Assembly (NCBI GenBank): GCA_003415625.1 | Contig: PYIU01000002.1 | Coordinates: forward strand, 930,001-994,000 | Length of the DNA stretch: 64,000 nt | Source of the DNA: Aquanectria penicillioides | Taxonomy: Eukaryota > Ascomycota > Sordariomycetes > Hypocreales > Nectriaceae | Reading direction: 5' to 3' | Shown here: piece after piece, positions 48,491-62,200 of the stretch | Layout: each line of letters begins with the position of its first letter | Numbering within the stretch: position 1 is the first letter of the stretch | Notes under the pieces: model-generated | Databases searched by the model: none | Seen by the model: the letters and a program-made list of their open reading frames with translations, nothing else | Told to the model about the DNA's origin: nothing | Made by a program: the position numbers and the translations under genes

Positions 48491-50900
48491 GAGCCCTACT
48501 ATCTATTAAAGTAAGTCCTCTATCTCTTTATAATTATCCCCCTTTTTCTTAAGCCTAATCCTTTAGGCTTAAGATTATTACTACTTATATATATATTATA
48601 ATTGCTTTATAATTTATTTATATATATACTTAAATATTTTATAATTATTTATTAGTTTTATAGTAGTTATTTTAGGTTATATTTATATAATAATATTATT
48701 ATTATTATTCTATATTATAATAGTTTATTTTAATTAATAGTAATTTACTATAGTATAAACTGCTTTATAATACTTAATTAATAGCTTATTATATAAACTT
48801 TAATTTTTTCTTTTTCTTTTTATATTTTATATAATAGTTTAATTTATTTATTATACCTTTATTAAATCTTTTATAATATTTTTTTTTTAGGCCCCTTTAA
48901 TATTAGCCTATTAAAAATAGTATTATAATAACCCCTTTATTAATTAATTTATAAATAAAAGTCTTTACTTTTATTACTTTTTATAAAAATATAATAATTT
49001 TTCCTTTATTTATTATATTAATTTATAGACTACTTAATATATAGTTTATTAAAATATTAATTAATTTTATAGTATAATATATTATTTAATATTTTTTATT
49101 TATTTTTTATTTACTTTATTTAGATTTTTAATAAGCTTTAGCTAATTGCAATTTAATATTAAAATTACTTTATTAAAGCCTATTTTATTAATAAGCTTAA
49201 TTTTAATAATAACCCTTTTTTATATATTAAGTATTAGCACTTTATATATACTACTAAATCTACTGCTAATACTTAATATTATATTTATAATACTATTAAA
49301 AAAGGCCCCTATTGCTATATTATCTTTATTATATAGTCTACTTAATATTAACTTAAGGAAGTAGCTTTACTTTATAACCTTTTTATTTTAAATTTTTAGT
49401 TTTAAATAAGTATTTCTTTATTAATTATTTATTAATTATTTATTATTAATTTATATTAGCATTAATTTATTTTTAATAGTTTTAAATACCTTTATAGTTA
49501 TTTTACTTTAATTATTTCTTTTTATACCTATAATAATAGTTTATTTTATAATTTAAATTGCTTATTTAATGCCTTTTAGTATATATATAAAACTTCTATA
49601 GATATTACTAAAAAATATAGTCTATTTAAATAGCTAATTGCAATAGCCCCTTATATATTAAAAGCCTTATAGCTCTATTATAAAAATTCTATTTCTTAAG
49701 TTACTATAAAGTATATTAGCTGCCTTTTTATTTATTATAAAGCAATTAATAGCCTTTTATTTAATAATATTAAGGGTTTTAGCCTTAATAATAAAAGCAA
49801 TATTTCTAATAGTAAGTTATTTATAGCTAGCAATATAGGCAGTACCTTTATTTATACTATTAATAAATATATTGCCTTTATTATGCCTTTTGCTAAATCT
49901 ATTAAATCTTAAGGTAAGTCTATTATTAGGCCTAAAAAGCCTATAGCTCTATTAATTGCTTGCCCTTTTATAAATATTTAGTGCCTTACTTTTACTTTAA
50001 AAACTAATACTATAATATTAGTTTATTTAAGTATTTTCTTTTTATTTAATAAAAATTTATATAAAGCTTTATTGCCCCTTTTTTAACCTTTTTTTAAAAG
50101 GCAAATAGCTCTTACTATTATACTATTAATACCTATTATTAATAGTATTGCTAGCCTATTATATACTTAATAATCTATTATACTTTCTTTAACTTTAGCT
50201 TAATTTTCTAAAAGTGCATTTAACTTTACTATTAATAATAGTAATAATAATAATAAAGATATTTCTATTACTATTTCTATTTATAAAGGTAAGGGTAAGC
50301 ATTTAGTAAATGCTTATTGCTCTTTTAGTTCTATTATTGCTATACCTTTATTTTCTTTAGTAGTTTTAAAGCCTTTTGCTTTCTCTTTTAGCCTTATAGT
50401 AAAGAAACTTAAGATTGCTTTTGCATTAAAAAAGGCTAAAGTAGCTCTTATATTAAGGAAGATAAAGACTACTTTTACTATTATAATTTATTATAGTGCT
50501 TATTAAGCATTAAAGAAGTCTATTTAATTATTTATTAATTTTTATTAATATATTTTAATTTCTTATTTAATAGTTAATTTAAGTATAGCAATTTTTAATA
50601 GTGCCTTTTTTATTATTATATTATTTTACTCTTTTTACTATATAGTAATCTATAATAGTATTAAATATAGTTTTTTAATAAATTAATTAATAATTAATCT
50701 TTTAATTAATTAATTTAATATATATTTATTTATTTATTTATTTATTTATTAATACTCTATAGACCTATAAAGTAGATAGTGCTTCTATACTATATAAATA
50801 AAGGAAAAAAACTATACTAATAGGGTAAAAACCTTTATTTAATATAATATTAGGCCTATTATAGGTCCTCTATAAAGGGGCATTAGATTAAAAGTTAGTT
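48491..50900. other. RIP-degraded repeat DNA, unclassified (a)
   Basis: Very AT-rich, no motif I can name. The open pieces at 49146-49364 and elsewhere are low-complexity Ile/Leu/Asn/Lys translations of AT-rich DNA. Confidence 0.5.
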
Positions 50901-51274
50901 TAGTGCTATTACTAAAATATCCTATTTATTTAGTTATAGGGTTAGTAAGCAAAGTGAAAGTAGGGCCTATAATGGGCCTAAATTGTCTGTGCTATAGGCC
51001 TATTGCAGGGAGTAGAGTGCCGATTTAATGCTAGCTGGCGGCTGGCTAGCTGCTAGCTATTTAAGTGCTATTATTATTATTTCTTAATCTTTATGGGCAT
51101 ACTTAATTCCTTTTCCTTTCTTTCTTTCTTATATACCTCTATAAAAGCTTCCTATTGCCTTTAAGTATATGCTTTACTAATGCATTATTTATATAAAATA
51201 TCCAATTTATATAAGCATTAATTACTATTTCTATTACTATTCTATATTAATTATATATAGCTAAAGATAATAAT

Positions 51275-51275
<1 letters not shown>

Positions 51276-51317
<42 letters not shown>

Positions 51318-51335
51318 GCAATAATAATAATAATA
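51276..51335 (+). repeat. AAT/AAC-type trinucleotide repeat
   Basis: About 13 AAT units, one AGC interruption, then about five more. In the RIP context it may derive from a CAA (Gln) run in a former ORF. Confidence 0.85.
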
Positions 51336-53568
51336 ACTATAATTATAACTATAACTATAATTATAATAGTTTATATATACTATAGGCCTATTATAGTTCT
51401 TATATTAATGCTTATATAGATGCTAAAATGCTAGATTGGCTACACTAAAGTAAGGGGTGCTAAGCTATTTTTAGGGGCAGTGTAAGATCTACTTTACTTT
51501 ATGTATATTATATAAATAGCAAAAGATAGAGAGGAGGGTTTATACTAAAATTAGGCTAATAAGTTATATCCTTTTATTATAACTTTAGATAGCTAATAGC
51601 AGTAAATATTAAGGCTAGTAGCTATATAGCTTATGCCTATATGCATAAGCTATATAAGCTATTACTATATTTAGTAAAGGCTAATGCTTAAGTATTAATA
51701 GTAGCTTTATAGAAGGGAATAGCTATAGTAAGTACTCTTTAATTTTAATTTAGGTTTACTGCTAATACAATCTATTAAATAAAGGAGCTTTAGTAATTAG
51801 GGGTTAAGGCTATTTAGGCTAAAAGAAGGGCAACTTAAGCGCACTTTTAAGCTATACCTATAGTTTTAATTATAGGTCTTAATGCTAATTAGCTCTATAA
51901 GCTAATTAATAGAGTTAATTGTATAGCTATAGCTTTTAAGAGCTTAATAGCTATACTGCCTTTTTTAATTAAAAGGGCTAAGGCTACTTAAGGATAGATA
52001 GCGCTAAAGAGTAGTAATAGCAATAGGTTAGATTAGTCTTAATATAGGTTTATATTAGCTAATATTAATAGTAGATATTAAAGTTTAGTATAATTCTTTA
52101 AGTAATAGCTTAAGCTTAAATAGAGTTAGGGGGGGATTAAAGTAAAGGGGGCTTAAGGATAAAGAAAAGGATAGTAAGGAGGATAGTAAGAAGAATAAAA
52201 TAGATCTTATATCTTTTAGGGAGGATATAGACTTAAAGTAAATAGTATTGCTAAAATAGATAGGTATAGATTAAGTATAGCAATAAATAAAAGTTAGGTT
52301 TAGGATAAGGGTAAAGTGAAGATCTAGCTATTAAGGGGGGCAGGCTTTAGTATATTATTTATATAGTAGGCTGGTTTTTTTTCTTTTTTAAAAAGGGTTT
52401 TTTTAGGTATATTAACTTCCTTTTTAATAGAGGGGTTAAAGCACTTAAATAAAAGAGTTACTAAAAGGTAGGGGCAGTATATAAATAGGTATATTTTAAA
52501 TTAAGTATAGCTTAATAGCTAGTTTATAGTGCAATATAATATATAAATAGGCTAGCTATTTAATAAGGTAGTGTGCAATTTAAGCTTTAGATAGATGCTG
52601 CTTAAGCTTAAAGAGGTTATAAGGTAAGTTAAATAGAGATTCCCTTTAGCTTAAGTAAAGCGAGCAGTATAGTATAATATAGCCAATTATTTTAATAGTA
52701 TCTTTATATTAGTATTAGGGTATACTTACTTTAGGGACTTTTCTTTAAAAAAGGAATCCCTAAAGCCTAATGTATTTTATCTATATTTAAATAAATAAAG
52801 AGCTTTTATACTTTTTAAGTCCTTTATAAAGGCAGATAGTTTTTTTTTTATATAGAGTAGGAAGACTTTAGCTGCTTTTATTTTATTATTTATATAGTAT
52901 TTATAAGATTTATATTTAGCTTATTTCTATTAATGCTTTTAGTTAATTAATACTTAATTCTTAATTAACTTTTAGTTTTCTTTATATTTTCTATTAAAAA
53001 GTCAATTAGCTAGCTATTCTTTATATTCTTATATTAATTTATACTAAGGGCTGTTATAGTAATAGCAGTAGATTTATTATATTACTAATATAGCTATAGA
53101 AAGGATAAGTTTTTTAGTGCTTTAGGCTTAAAGCTAGCCTTAAAATTAGGCAAATTGTTTATTAAGGTATATATTAAGTAAAGGGATTTTAAGCTTGCTT
53201 TTTAGCAGTTTAATTAAGGTGGCCTTATAGTCTCCCCCTATAATATAAAGGGCTTAAGTCTATTTAATAGATAGGGCTTTAGCAATCCCTTTTAGGTTTT
53301 TGCCCCTTTTTACTAAGAAATAGTATATATTGATGCTATAGGTAATAGTAGACTTAATTATATATATATATATTATGCAAGCAGCCTTAAGGTTTACTCT
53401 TTATATGCTTGCTATAAGGGCAGTAAGGGCCTGCCTTTAGCGCTTAAGTTTTCCCTTAAGCTTAAAGATATATAGGCCCTAAAGCAGCTTTTTATATAGC
53501 TATAATTTAAGGAAATAGTATAATTCTTGCAATTAGATTATATTATAGGTAAGGGTTAATTAAACTTA

Positions 53569-53787
53569 ATGCCTTTAGTATTAGTAAAAGAAATAGAGAA
53601 GCTAGGCTTTAGTAAATTTAAAGGTTATACTATTAATAAAGGCCTAAAATATATATACTATTTATATAGCTTTAAGTTAGGCTTAAGTCTTTATTGTATC
53701 TTTTTTAAATATAAGTATATTTGTATTATTAGTAAATCTAACTATTATAATTTTAGGGACTTTTTAAAGCGCTATATAAAGCCCTAA
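53569..53787 (+). pseudogene. Residual 72-codon open piece within the unclassified element
   Basis: Opens with MPLVLVKEIEKLGFSKFKGY, more protein-like than neighbouring AT-rich frames, then turns Tyr/Lys/Ile-rich. It is surrounded by RIP-type stops. Probably a surviving fragment of the element's coding region rather than a gene. Confidence 0.35.
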
Positions 53788-56700
53788 TATAAATAGAATA
53801 AAGAGAATAGAAAAGAGCGGCAATTCCTATAGAACTCCTGCTTTAATGCTATAAAGTTTAAAGGACTTACTATTAAATTAAAGGCATACTAAATGCTTAA
53901 ATAAATAGCTAAAAAGCTAAACTAATAATTACTATAGATAGCCTTAATTGTAAAGGGTAGCAATAAGCCTTTTATAGTTAATTAAATTAAAGGCTATAGT
54001 AAAGTTTAATTAAAGGAGTAATGCTATTTTATTATAGGCCTATACTATATATATTGCTTTTACTATAACTATAAGGGCTAGCTTAATAGACCTTTAGGGT
54101 CTATTTTCTATTTAACTATTAGAAAGTATATTTAGGTTTTTTATTGCTATTGCTATTTATTAGGCTATTATTAACTCTATTATTTTACTAATAATATTAA
54201 AGAGAGAGATAGATCTTTATTTAAATACAATATATTTTTAGGCTATTATTTTATTAAGTTTAAGGATAATTATAGCAGTTATATAGCAAAAGCAGTATAG
54301 AAAATGCTTAAGTATAATGCTTATATTAGTAATAATAGTAAGGGCTTTTAGAAAGGGCTTACTATATACTTTAAGGAAGCTAGTGAGGAATCTATCTCTA
54401 TTAAAAGCTTTCTATAATTAAATTTTAAAGAGTAAGTGAGCTAGTTTATAGAGTTTAATATAGTTTTATATTAAATTCTTAGCATTTTATAGCATTTAAT
54501 TTATACTTAATAGTTATATTATAAGGTTTATTATAATAGGTTTAATATTTTAATTATCTATTTAAGGCTTAAGGAAGAAGTATTTTATTAGTATAGTTGC
54601 CTTTTTAGTATAGCTTATAGCTAAAGAATCTTACTTAAGGCAATTAAGGGAAGGGAGCTATAAAGGGGCTAGAGCAATACCGCTTTAAAGTTATGCCTAT
54701 CTCTTTAAGTTTTAAAGTTTTTTTTAGCTATTAATGCCTTTTTCTATTTTAGCTTTAAATAGAGTATTGCATTAAGCTATATACCTAGCCCTAGCTATAT
54801 AAGCTTTCTGCTTATTATCTGCCTTTTATAGTTTTAGTTAATTAGCTATTATATTATTGCATTATATATATCTTTATATTTATTTAAGTTAATAAATAGC
54901 CTTTATAGTAGGCTAATTCTATTAGTTATTGCAATTAGGCTTAAGTTGCCTTTATATTAGGGTAGTATATTAAGCAATTTAGTGCAGTCCTTAAGTTAGC
55001 TATTTAATTGCCTCTTTTAGCTATTATATAGAGGTTATCTTACCTAAGGTCTAATAGAGGGTAATTTATACTTTAAGTTTGGCTTTTTTAGGGTTTATTA
55101 TATATCAATTAAATGCTATAGGCTAAAGGTCTAATAAAAGGGGGGGCAATATATCTATAGAGAACTTAATATATATTTACTATAAAATATAGTTAGAGCC
55201 ATTTAAGTTATAATTAAGGCTTAAATAGGTAGTATAGCTATTCTTTAAGGCTTAGGCTAAATTAAGGGTGCTATTTTTAGTATTGCCTGCTTTTTAAATT
55301 ATAGTTTTATAAAGGGTTATTAGGGCTATATTTAATTATTGCATTTCTATTAGAAAGATTAAGCTATATAAAGTAGTTCTATTATAGCAGTTTTATATTA
55401 GGTAGTATAAGTTAAAGTCTTTAATTATAATTGTCTTAAGGGCTAGAGTAAGGTTAATTAAGATATATATTGCCCTTAAGTCTCTCTTGCCTTTTAGAGA
55501 GTTATATACTGCAATTATTTTTATATAGTAGTGTTTAAAATTAACTTTAATTTAATCTTCCCCTATTTAATAGGTTTAGGTCTTTAGTTTATATTATTTA
55601 TATATATAAAAAGCTATATAGCTTAAGTAATAAATTATAGTATAGTTTAATCTTTTAGGGTTTATTAAGGCATTAATCTTTTGGTTTTTAGCTAATTTTA
55701 GGAGTATAATTATATTATATCTATTGTAAGTATATAGTATTTAATAGATTAATTTAGGGCAATAGTATATATTTTAGAATAGAATCTATATTAATTAAAT
55801 GTAAGTAGGGGGGTTGATTTAATAGATAGTAGCAATAGGGTATAGACACTAAAGGAAGGGGAAGTATTAAATAAAGTGCAGTGCTATTTATTTATAGAGC
55901 CTAAAGGTTAGCTAACTCTTTTAATAGGGGGGAAAGCTATAAAGAAAGAGTTCTTAAGGAAGCTATCCTATTGCATATAGGGGATATTTTATTATACTAA
56001 AGTGCATTCTTTATATTTTATTAATTATTTATAATATCCTTTTTTTATATAGGTTTAATGCTTTTTTGCTATAAAATAAATATAGCTTTAGGCTAAATAA
56101 TCTTTATAGTAAAGGGTGCAATAGTAGGGGATTTCTTTCTTTTTAATAGAGCAATTATTATATATTAAGCTACTATATTAGCTATAGATTAAGGTAGATT
56201 AGCAGTTTCTTGCAATATAGCTATACTTATAGTATTAAAAGCATTAAATAGGTTTTAATCCTTTATTAAAGAGTTTGCAATTATAGAGTTTAGCATTAAG
56301 GAGTAGCCTATTATTATATAGGCTATTAGCTTCTTTAATAGATAGAATATAAAGAATTAGATTTATTTTTATTGCAGTACTATTATAGGCTTAAGTAGGC
56401 TTTACTTTATTAACCCTTAAGGTATTAATATTATTAATAGTTTTAATAAATTTATTTATATTATTAAAAATAGATTTAATTTAAATTCTTTTTACTAAAA
56501 TAGTAAAAGTAAAAAGAATAAAAAAGGCATTATTCCTAAATATAATAGCTATCTATTCTTTTTTATAGAAGGCTTTAGCCTATTTTAAGGTAAAGAAGGT
56601 AAGGATTATATCTTTATTAAAAAGGTAGTATACTGCAATTATATAGGAGTTACTATAGGCTTAGTTTACTGCTTATATAGTTTCTATTAAAGTATAGTTT

Positions 56701-57328
56701 TTAATATCTTTAAGGGCATTTTTAATATAAATAGTAACCTTATGCTTAATGCAGCTATACATTATGCATTTATTAGTTTTAGTATTTATAGATATAAGGC
56801 TATATAAAAGGATTAATATATAAGATTGCTATATTGGCTAAGAAGAAAAGAAGCTTAAGTTAGCTAAAGCGGCTATTATCGCTATAGTAATAGCAATTAT
56901 TATAGCAGTAGTGATTTTATTAGTAAGTCTCTTTTTAAAGGTTATATTAATTTTAAAGGGGAGGCAAAAGTATACTTTATGCATATTAATATAGGTTTAA
57001 AATACCTTTTAAACCGCTTTAAGAAGGTAAGATAGAATAATCTTAATAATAGCTTTATAGGCTTTTTTATCTTTATTAGTTATAAGGCTTTTGCTAGCTT
57101 CTATTGCTTTATTTGCTTTAGGTATATTGCTATATTGGCTGGCAGTAGAAAGGGGGTTATATTAGCTGTTTTTAATGCTATATCTTCCTAAATTAATAAC
57201 TATTGGAAGGGCTATGGCATTAGTATTGCGCTCTTAATGCGCTATTGTATTTAGGGGTAATCTGGCATAAGGGATCGATTGATTGTGTTTTTAGATGTTT
57301 TAGAGGTGGTTTGGGATGGCTGCAAGCA

Positions 57329-57376
57329 GTTGTAAGTCTAAGGGTAAAGGTTGTAAGTCTAAGGGTAAAGGTTGTA
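57329..57376 (+). repeat. 21-bp tandem repeat (2.3 units)
   Basis: GTTGTAAGTCTAAGGGTAAAG twice, then GTTGTA. Unmutated compared with the following AT-rich DNA. Confidence 0.9.
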
Positions 57377-57468
57377 TTTAATATATATTTATTAATTATT
57401 AATTAATTATTTAGCATTATAGTTTATTATTTTATTTTTAATAAATTTACTTTATTTATTTATAGTAT

Positions 57469-57851
57469 TAAGTTAGGATTTAAAGTAATATAAATCAATT
57501 TATTATTAGGTTAGTTAAAAAGATAAAAGGGACCTTAAAGATATAGGAAATAAATAGATAGTTTTTTTTAATTAATTTTTATTTTTAAAATTCTAAATTC
57601 CTTGCATTTAGACTCTATTAAAGTTTTAGTATAGCCCTTTATAATATTACTTTATTTATAACTTTCTGCCCTATTTTCTTTCTTTCTTTTCTTTAAGGGA
57701 TACTTTAAAGCATTTAATTAAATGCTTTAATACTCTTTTAAGTTATTTGCAGCTGCTTAAAAAGGCTATTTAGTTTTCAACTAAACCTGCTTACCCTATA
57801 CCCTTTTGGGTAGGGTGTATATTTTAGCTAGTATCCCTATCTACTAATATA
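57469..57851 (+). repeat. Solo LTR of Gypsy-A
   Basis: 383 bp, aligned end to end with the LTRs at 13487 and 25513. Flanked by GTAT (57465-57468) and GTAC (57852-57855), a 4-bp duplication differing by one C/T change. No internal Gypsy-A sequence is attached, so it is the product of LTR-LTR recombination. RIP-mutated. Confidence 0.88.
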
Positions 57852-58936
57852 GTACTTATATACCTTATTTTATATATTTACTAAATAACTTAAAGGCTCT
57901 TAAATATTATATTCTATTAGCTATTTTAATTACTTAACCTAATAGAATTTATTTCTCTTTATCTCTTTATAGAATACTATTTCTTTAACCTTTTATTTAT
58001 CTTTCTTATCTTTTAGCTTATAAAGGCTAGTTAATTATTTATTATTAGCTTAATATACCTTTAATTATAGTTCTAAAAGCACTATTAAAAATACATTATA
58101 TATCCTTTAGTATTATTCTAATAGATATACCTAATATATCTATTTACTAACTCTATTAGCTATTATAACCTTAATAAATCTTAAAGCTAGCTTTTTATTC
58201 TTAAAGTAGAAATTTTTAGTAAATAGCTTTACTATATTTTCTTTTTTATACTCTTTAGGCATATAGTTCTTATTATAATACTTAACTTAAGACTTTATTG
58301 CTTATTACTAGCACTTTTATACTTTATTATATATTTATTAAATAGTTATAATGCATTTTATAATACCTTAAACTTAAGTCTTTATTTATTATAAAATATA
58401 TTCTATAACCCTTAAGTAATAACTATAAAGGGCTTATATTAGTAATATACTAATAGTACTATATTGGCTATTATTATATATAAATTCTACCTTTAGAAGT
58501 TATATTGCCTATCTTTAAGGTAAGCCCTTAATATATATTTATAGGTACTTCTTTAAAACTTAATTAATATACTCTATTTAGCTATTTATTTAAAGATAGT
58601 ATATTATAAATAATTAATAAATAGTTACTTGCTCTTTTATTAAGTCTTTTTAAAATTAGCTAATAAAGAGCTTATCTCTATTGCTTATAATGCCTTTTAA
58701 AGTACTAAATTGGCATTTTACTTATTTATAAAGTAATTTTATTAATTGCATTACTATAAGTAACTTTTTAATAGAAATAAATATAGTATACTTTATTATA
58801 TAGTATATAATTACTAAAATTATATTATATTCCTTACTATTAAAGTAAGCACTATTAGGCAGCTCTATAATAAAGTTTATATTTATTTTTTAAAATAGAT
58901 ATATTAATAATAGCAGTAATTAAAGTTACCTATAAG
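57852..58936 (-). pseudogene. Chromovirus-type Ty3/gypsy integrase C-terminus with chromodomain, remnant
   Basis: On the minus strand the segment at about 58,000-57,886 reads KEIVFYKEIKRNKFYQVK, then EPLSYLV, the start, middle and end of a chromodomain (EVExIL..R...YLVKWKGY...TWEP..NL) after RIP-type substitution. Upstream sequence (about 58.0-58.25 kb: RVSK..YQVYLLEQY) resembles the integrase segment before the chromodomain. The rest to 58,936 is degraded pol. It is interrupted on the upstream side by Gypsy-B copy 2 and near its 3' end by the solo LTR. Confidence 0.65.
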
Positions 58937-59247
58937 TATTACAGTTTATTTATTCTATTATAAATAGTATTAAAAGTAATAGTCTTAACAATAAAACTAT
59001 TATACTATTTATCTTACAATTATACTAAAAGGCATATATATAGGCTCTATAGTTATATTAAAATTAATAGCTTAGCTATAAGTAATAATTAATTATATAT
59101 TAAACTTTATTTAACTTATATCTTAAGACTACTATAATAATAGGTCTTAAGGTATAAATATACTTATAGATTATTAATCTTTATTTAAAAGATATAAAGG
59201 CTAATTATTTAAGAGTACTATCTATTATATAATCTATATATATAATA
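58937..59247 (-). repeat. Gypsy-B 3' LTR (copy 2)
   Basis: 311 bp, inverted relative to 35568-35878 and 46705-47014. Its outer end (58937) marks insertion into the chromovirus remnant. Confidence 0.85.
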
Positions 59248-62200
59248 AATACTTTTAGATTAAAAGAAAGATTACTATTTATAGTAGTAAAAACTAAAGC
59301 TAAATTCTTAATATTTATTTTGCATTTAGTTTATTTATTAATTATTTTTATTTATTTTATATAATTATAGTATTTAGCTATTAGCTTTTAAATTTTTAAT
59401 AAAGTTTTTAAATCTTTATATAGATCTATAGATTTTTTTATTATTTCCTTTTAATTTTATATAACTTTAATAGAATTTAACTAGTTTAATAGCTATTAGT
59501 ATTAATATATAGAGTATTAAGAATATAATTAATTAAATAGATTATTAATATTAATAATAATAGAAAGAGATCCCTTTTTATTAAGAGCTAACTTTAATGG
59601 CCTAACTATTAATTTCTCTATTATACTATTAGGCTTATAGCGCTTAAAGGAGCTAGCTGCTATAGCCTTATTAAATTGCTTCTTTTCTAGAAAAAAGTTA
59701 TTAATAGACTATAAATTTATATATTAATATATTATATTATTTACTTAAGGTATTAATAAAGGTATCTATTTTAATAGGCTAAAAGTAAGTATATAAAATA
59801 GTTAATTGCCTTTAGCTAATTTACTTTAAGAGAGTTTAGATTTAACTTAAGTTATAATAGTTTTAATTAGCTTAGCTTTATTAGCTATTAAAAGAGCTAT
59901 TAATTTAAATTTCTTTACTTTTACTATTTAAACTATTAATTCTTTAATCTTATTATTTTAGCTATTACTAATAGTATTAAAGTAAATAATTAAGTTATTA
60001 AAAGTAAAAATATTAATAGCTTATTTTTTAATTTTATTAATAACTTTATAAAATCTAATATTAATAGATTTAGCATTAGCCTTAAGCTATTCCTTAAGTT
60101 AGGCAACTTTATTCTTTAAAGTCTTAATTTTAATTATAGCTTAATAGATATTAATAGCTATATTAGCTATAATAGCTTTTATAATAGATAAGTTATTTTT
60201 AATAAAGTAGTTATATTAATTTAATATATTAATATCTATTAAATAATTATACTCTATAATAATAAAGTATTTAGCAGCTAAAGTATTAATTATATTATAA
60301 GGATTAATAAAAACTATAGCTATTGCCTTCTCCTTTTTAGGCAGCTTAACTATAAAGTGCTAGTAATTCCTTTAAAACTTATTGTATTTACTATTTTAAT
60401 AGAAGGTAAAGGCATTTATAGTAATAGTTTTAATATATTAAATAAGGCTAAATTCTACTTTAAAAGGCTTAAATTTAATACTAGTCTTTTTATTAATTTA
60501 ATTATAGTGCTAATTAATAATTTCCTTATACTTAATAAAAAGATCTATTAAAGGGTAGGATTTATTAGGTTTATTGCTAAAAGTACCCTTTAGGCTATAA
60601 AGCTAAAAATTATAAATAAGGCAAATAAATATATTATCTTGCCTTTAGCTTCTTAGCCTATTAACCGATTTACTTAAAAGATAGTAGTTACTATAGATTA
60701 TAGTGCTTTTAGTATTAATTTTATTATCCTTTAATTTTACTATCTCTATTAATTTATTGTATTTATAATAGACTAAACCCTTATTTATAAGAATATCTAC
60801 CTTTTATTTAAATCCTTTATAAGTGCTAGTAGTTAAAGTAATAAGATTTTAATTTGCATTTTAAGCATTTAAATCCCTTTTACTATATTAAATAGAAGTC
60901 TTTTCTCTTAAGGTCTTCTTATTAATACTTTTCTTATTATATTTAATATATTCTTTATTAACTATTATAATTTCTTTATTATTTTCTTTATTTTTATTTT
61001 TTATTTTATTATTTAAAGATAAAAACTTTTAATTTTAATTTAGATTTTCTTTCTCTTTTATTTATATTAATGCATTTATATTATCCTAAAGTTATTATAT
61101 ATTAGCATTTAAGTCTTTATTAAAAAGGCTAATATTATTATTAATATAGTTATAATTAATAGTAAAGTTATAAATAGATTCTATTAAATTATTATCTTTT
61201 ATTAAAAATACTATAATTAATAATATTATAGTATTAAAATTATTAATATTAATATTAAATTTATTATTGCTATTATTATAAGTATTAATAAGCCTATTAT
61301 ATCTATTAAATAATATTTAATGCTTATTTAAAAGTTTAAATAAAATATTATTATAAAAGACTTTATATTTATTAAAGAAAGATTAATTAATATAATTTTT
61401 AATAAATTAACTAATAGATTTATACTTTTTTTTAATAAAATAAGCTTTATATATATTATTCTATTACTTAATTTATTAATATATAGCAATAAGTTCTATA
61501 TTACTATTAGCTAATAGTAAAAGGTCTAAAGCTAAAAGGGCTTAAGCTATAAAAGGGTATTAAAATTAATAATAAAGAAGCTAAAATTGGCAATAAAGGT
61601 ATTAGATTTAATATAGTAAGTATTAGGCTAGCTATTATATAGATATTTATAAAAGAAAGGTAGAGAAAAGTATAGGAATTAATAATAAAGGGGCTAAAAC
61701 TAATAGTAGGGATGCTAAATCTAATAGTATAGATAATAGTTCTTATAGTAATTAAATATTTATATAAAATAAAGAAGAAAAGCTAAAAAGTTTAATAGGC
61801 AATAGGTTTTAGCACTTATATTATTAAAATTAATAAAATATAAAGCTATATATAGAAATAGAAAATAAAGGTTATATAAAGTTAAAGAAATTAAAAAAGA
61901 TATATTAGGCTATAGCAGTTGCCTTTATACTATATAGGTACTTAATTATTTACTTTATTTAATTACTTTAATTATATATTAAGTAAGCTAATTATAAATT
62001 ACTATTAATCTATTTTAAATATTTCTTTTTTTATAGAATTTAGCTATTTTTATATTAAATCCTTTTAAATTAAATAGTAAATATATAAAAGAGAATTTTT
62101 TTATAATAGTAAAAGTTAATAGGCAGCTTTTAGCTCTTTAAATACTAGATTTATTATACTTTATAGCAATTTTTAATCTTTTTTTTTATATTCTTTTTCC

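Larger units (their letters stand above)
50901..57376 (+). mobile_element. Unclassified RIP-degraded element ending in 21-bp tandem repeats
   Basis: Two less-mutated islands mark it: 50,930-51,060 (GGGCCTATAATGGGCCTAAATT..., GGCGGCTGGCTAGCTGC) at the left and 57,110-57,376 at the right. A readable plus frame at 51.76-52.14 kb gives a Gln/Ala/Lys-rich product (ANQLYKLINRVN, SNSNRLDQS), and a weakly cysteine-patterned segment occurs near 54.05-54.15 kb. The right end carries two and a fraction copies of a 21-bp unit, a known style of 3' end in fungal non-LTR (Tad-like) elements, and 6.5 kb fits a LINE; but I could not find a reverse transcriptase motif, so class and limits are open. Confidence 0.4.

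Noticed and set aside
49146..49364. 72-codon hydrophobic ORF
   Set aside because: Ile/Leu-rich text typical of AT-saturated DNA; no start context or homology.
12000..57400. CRISPR-like or satellite arrays
   Set aside because: Frequent words such as GCATTTAATTAAATGC recur because of AT composition and retroelement copies, without regular spacing.
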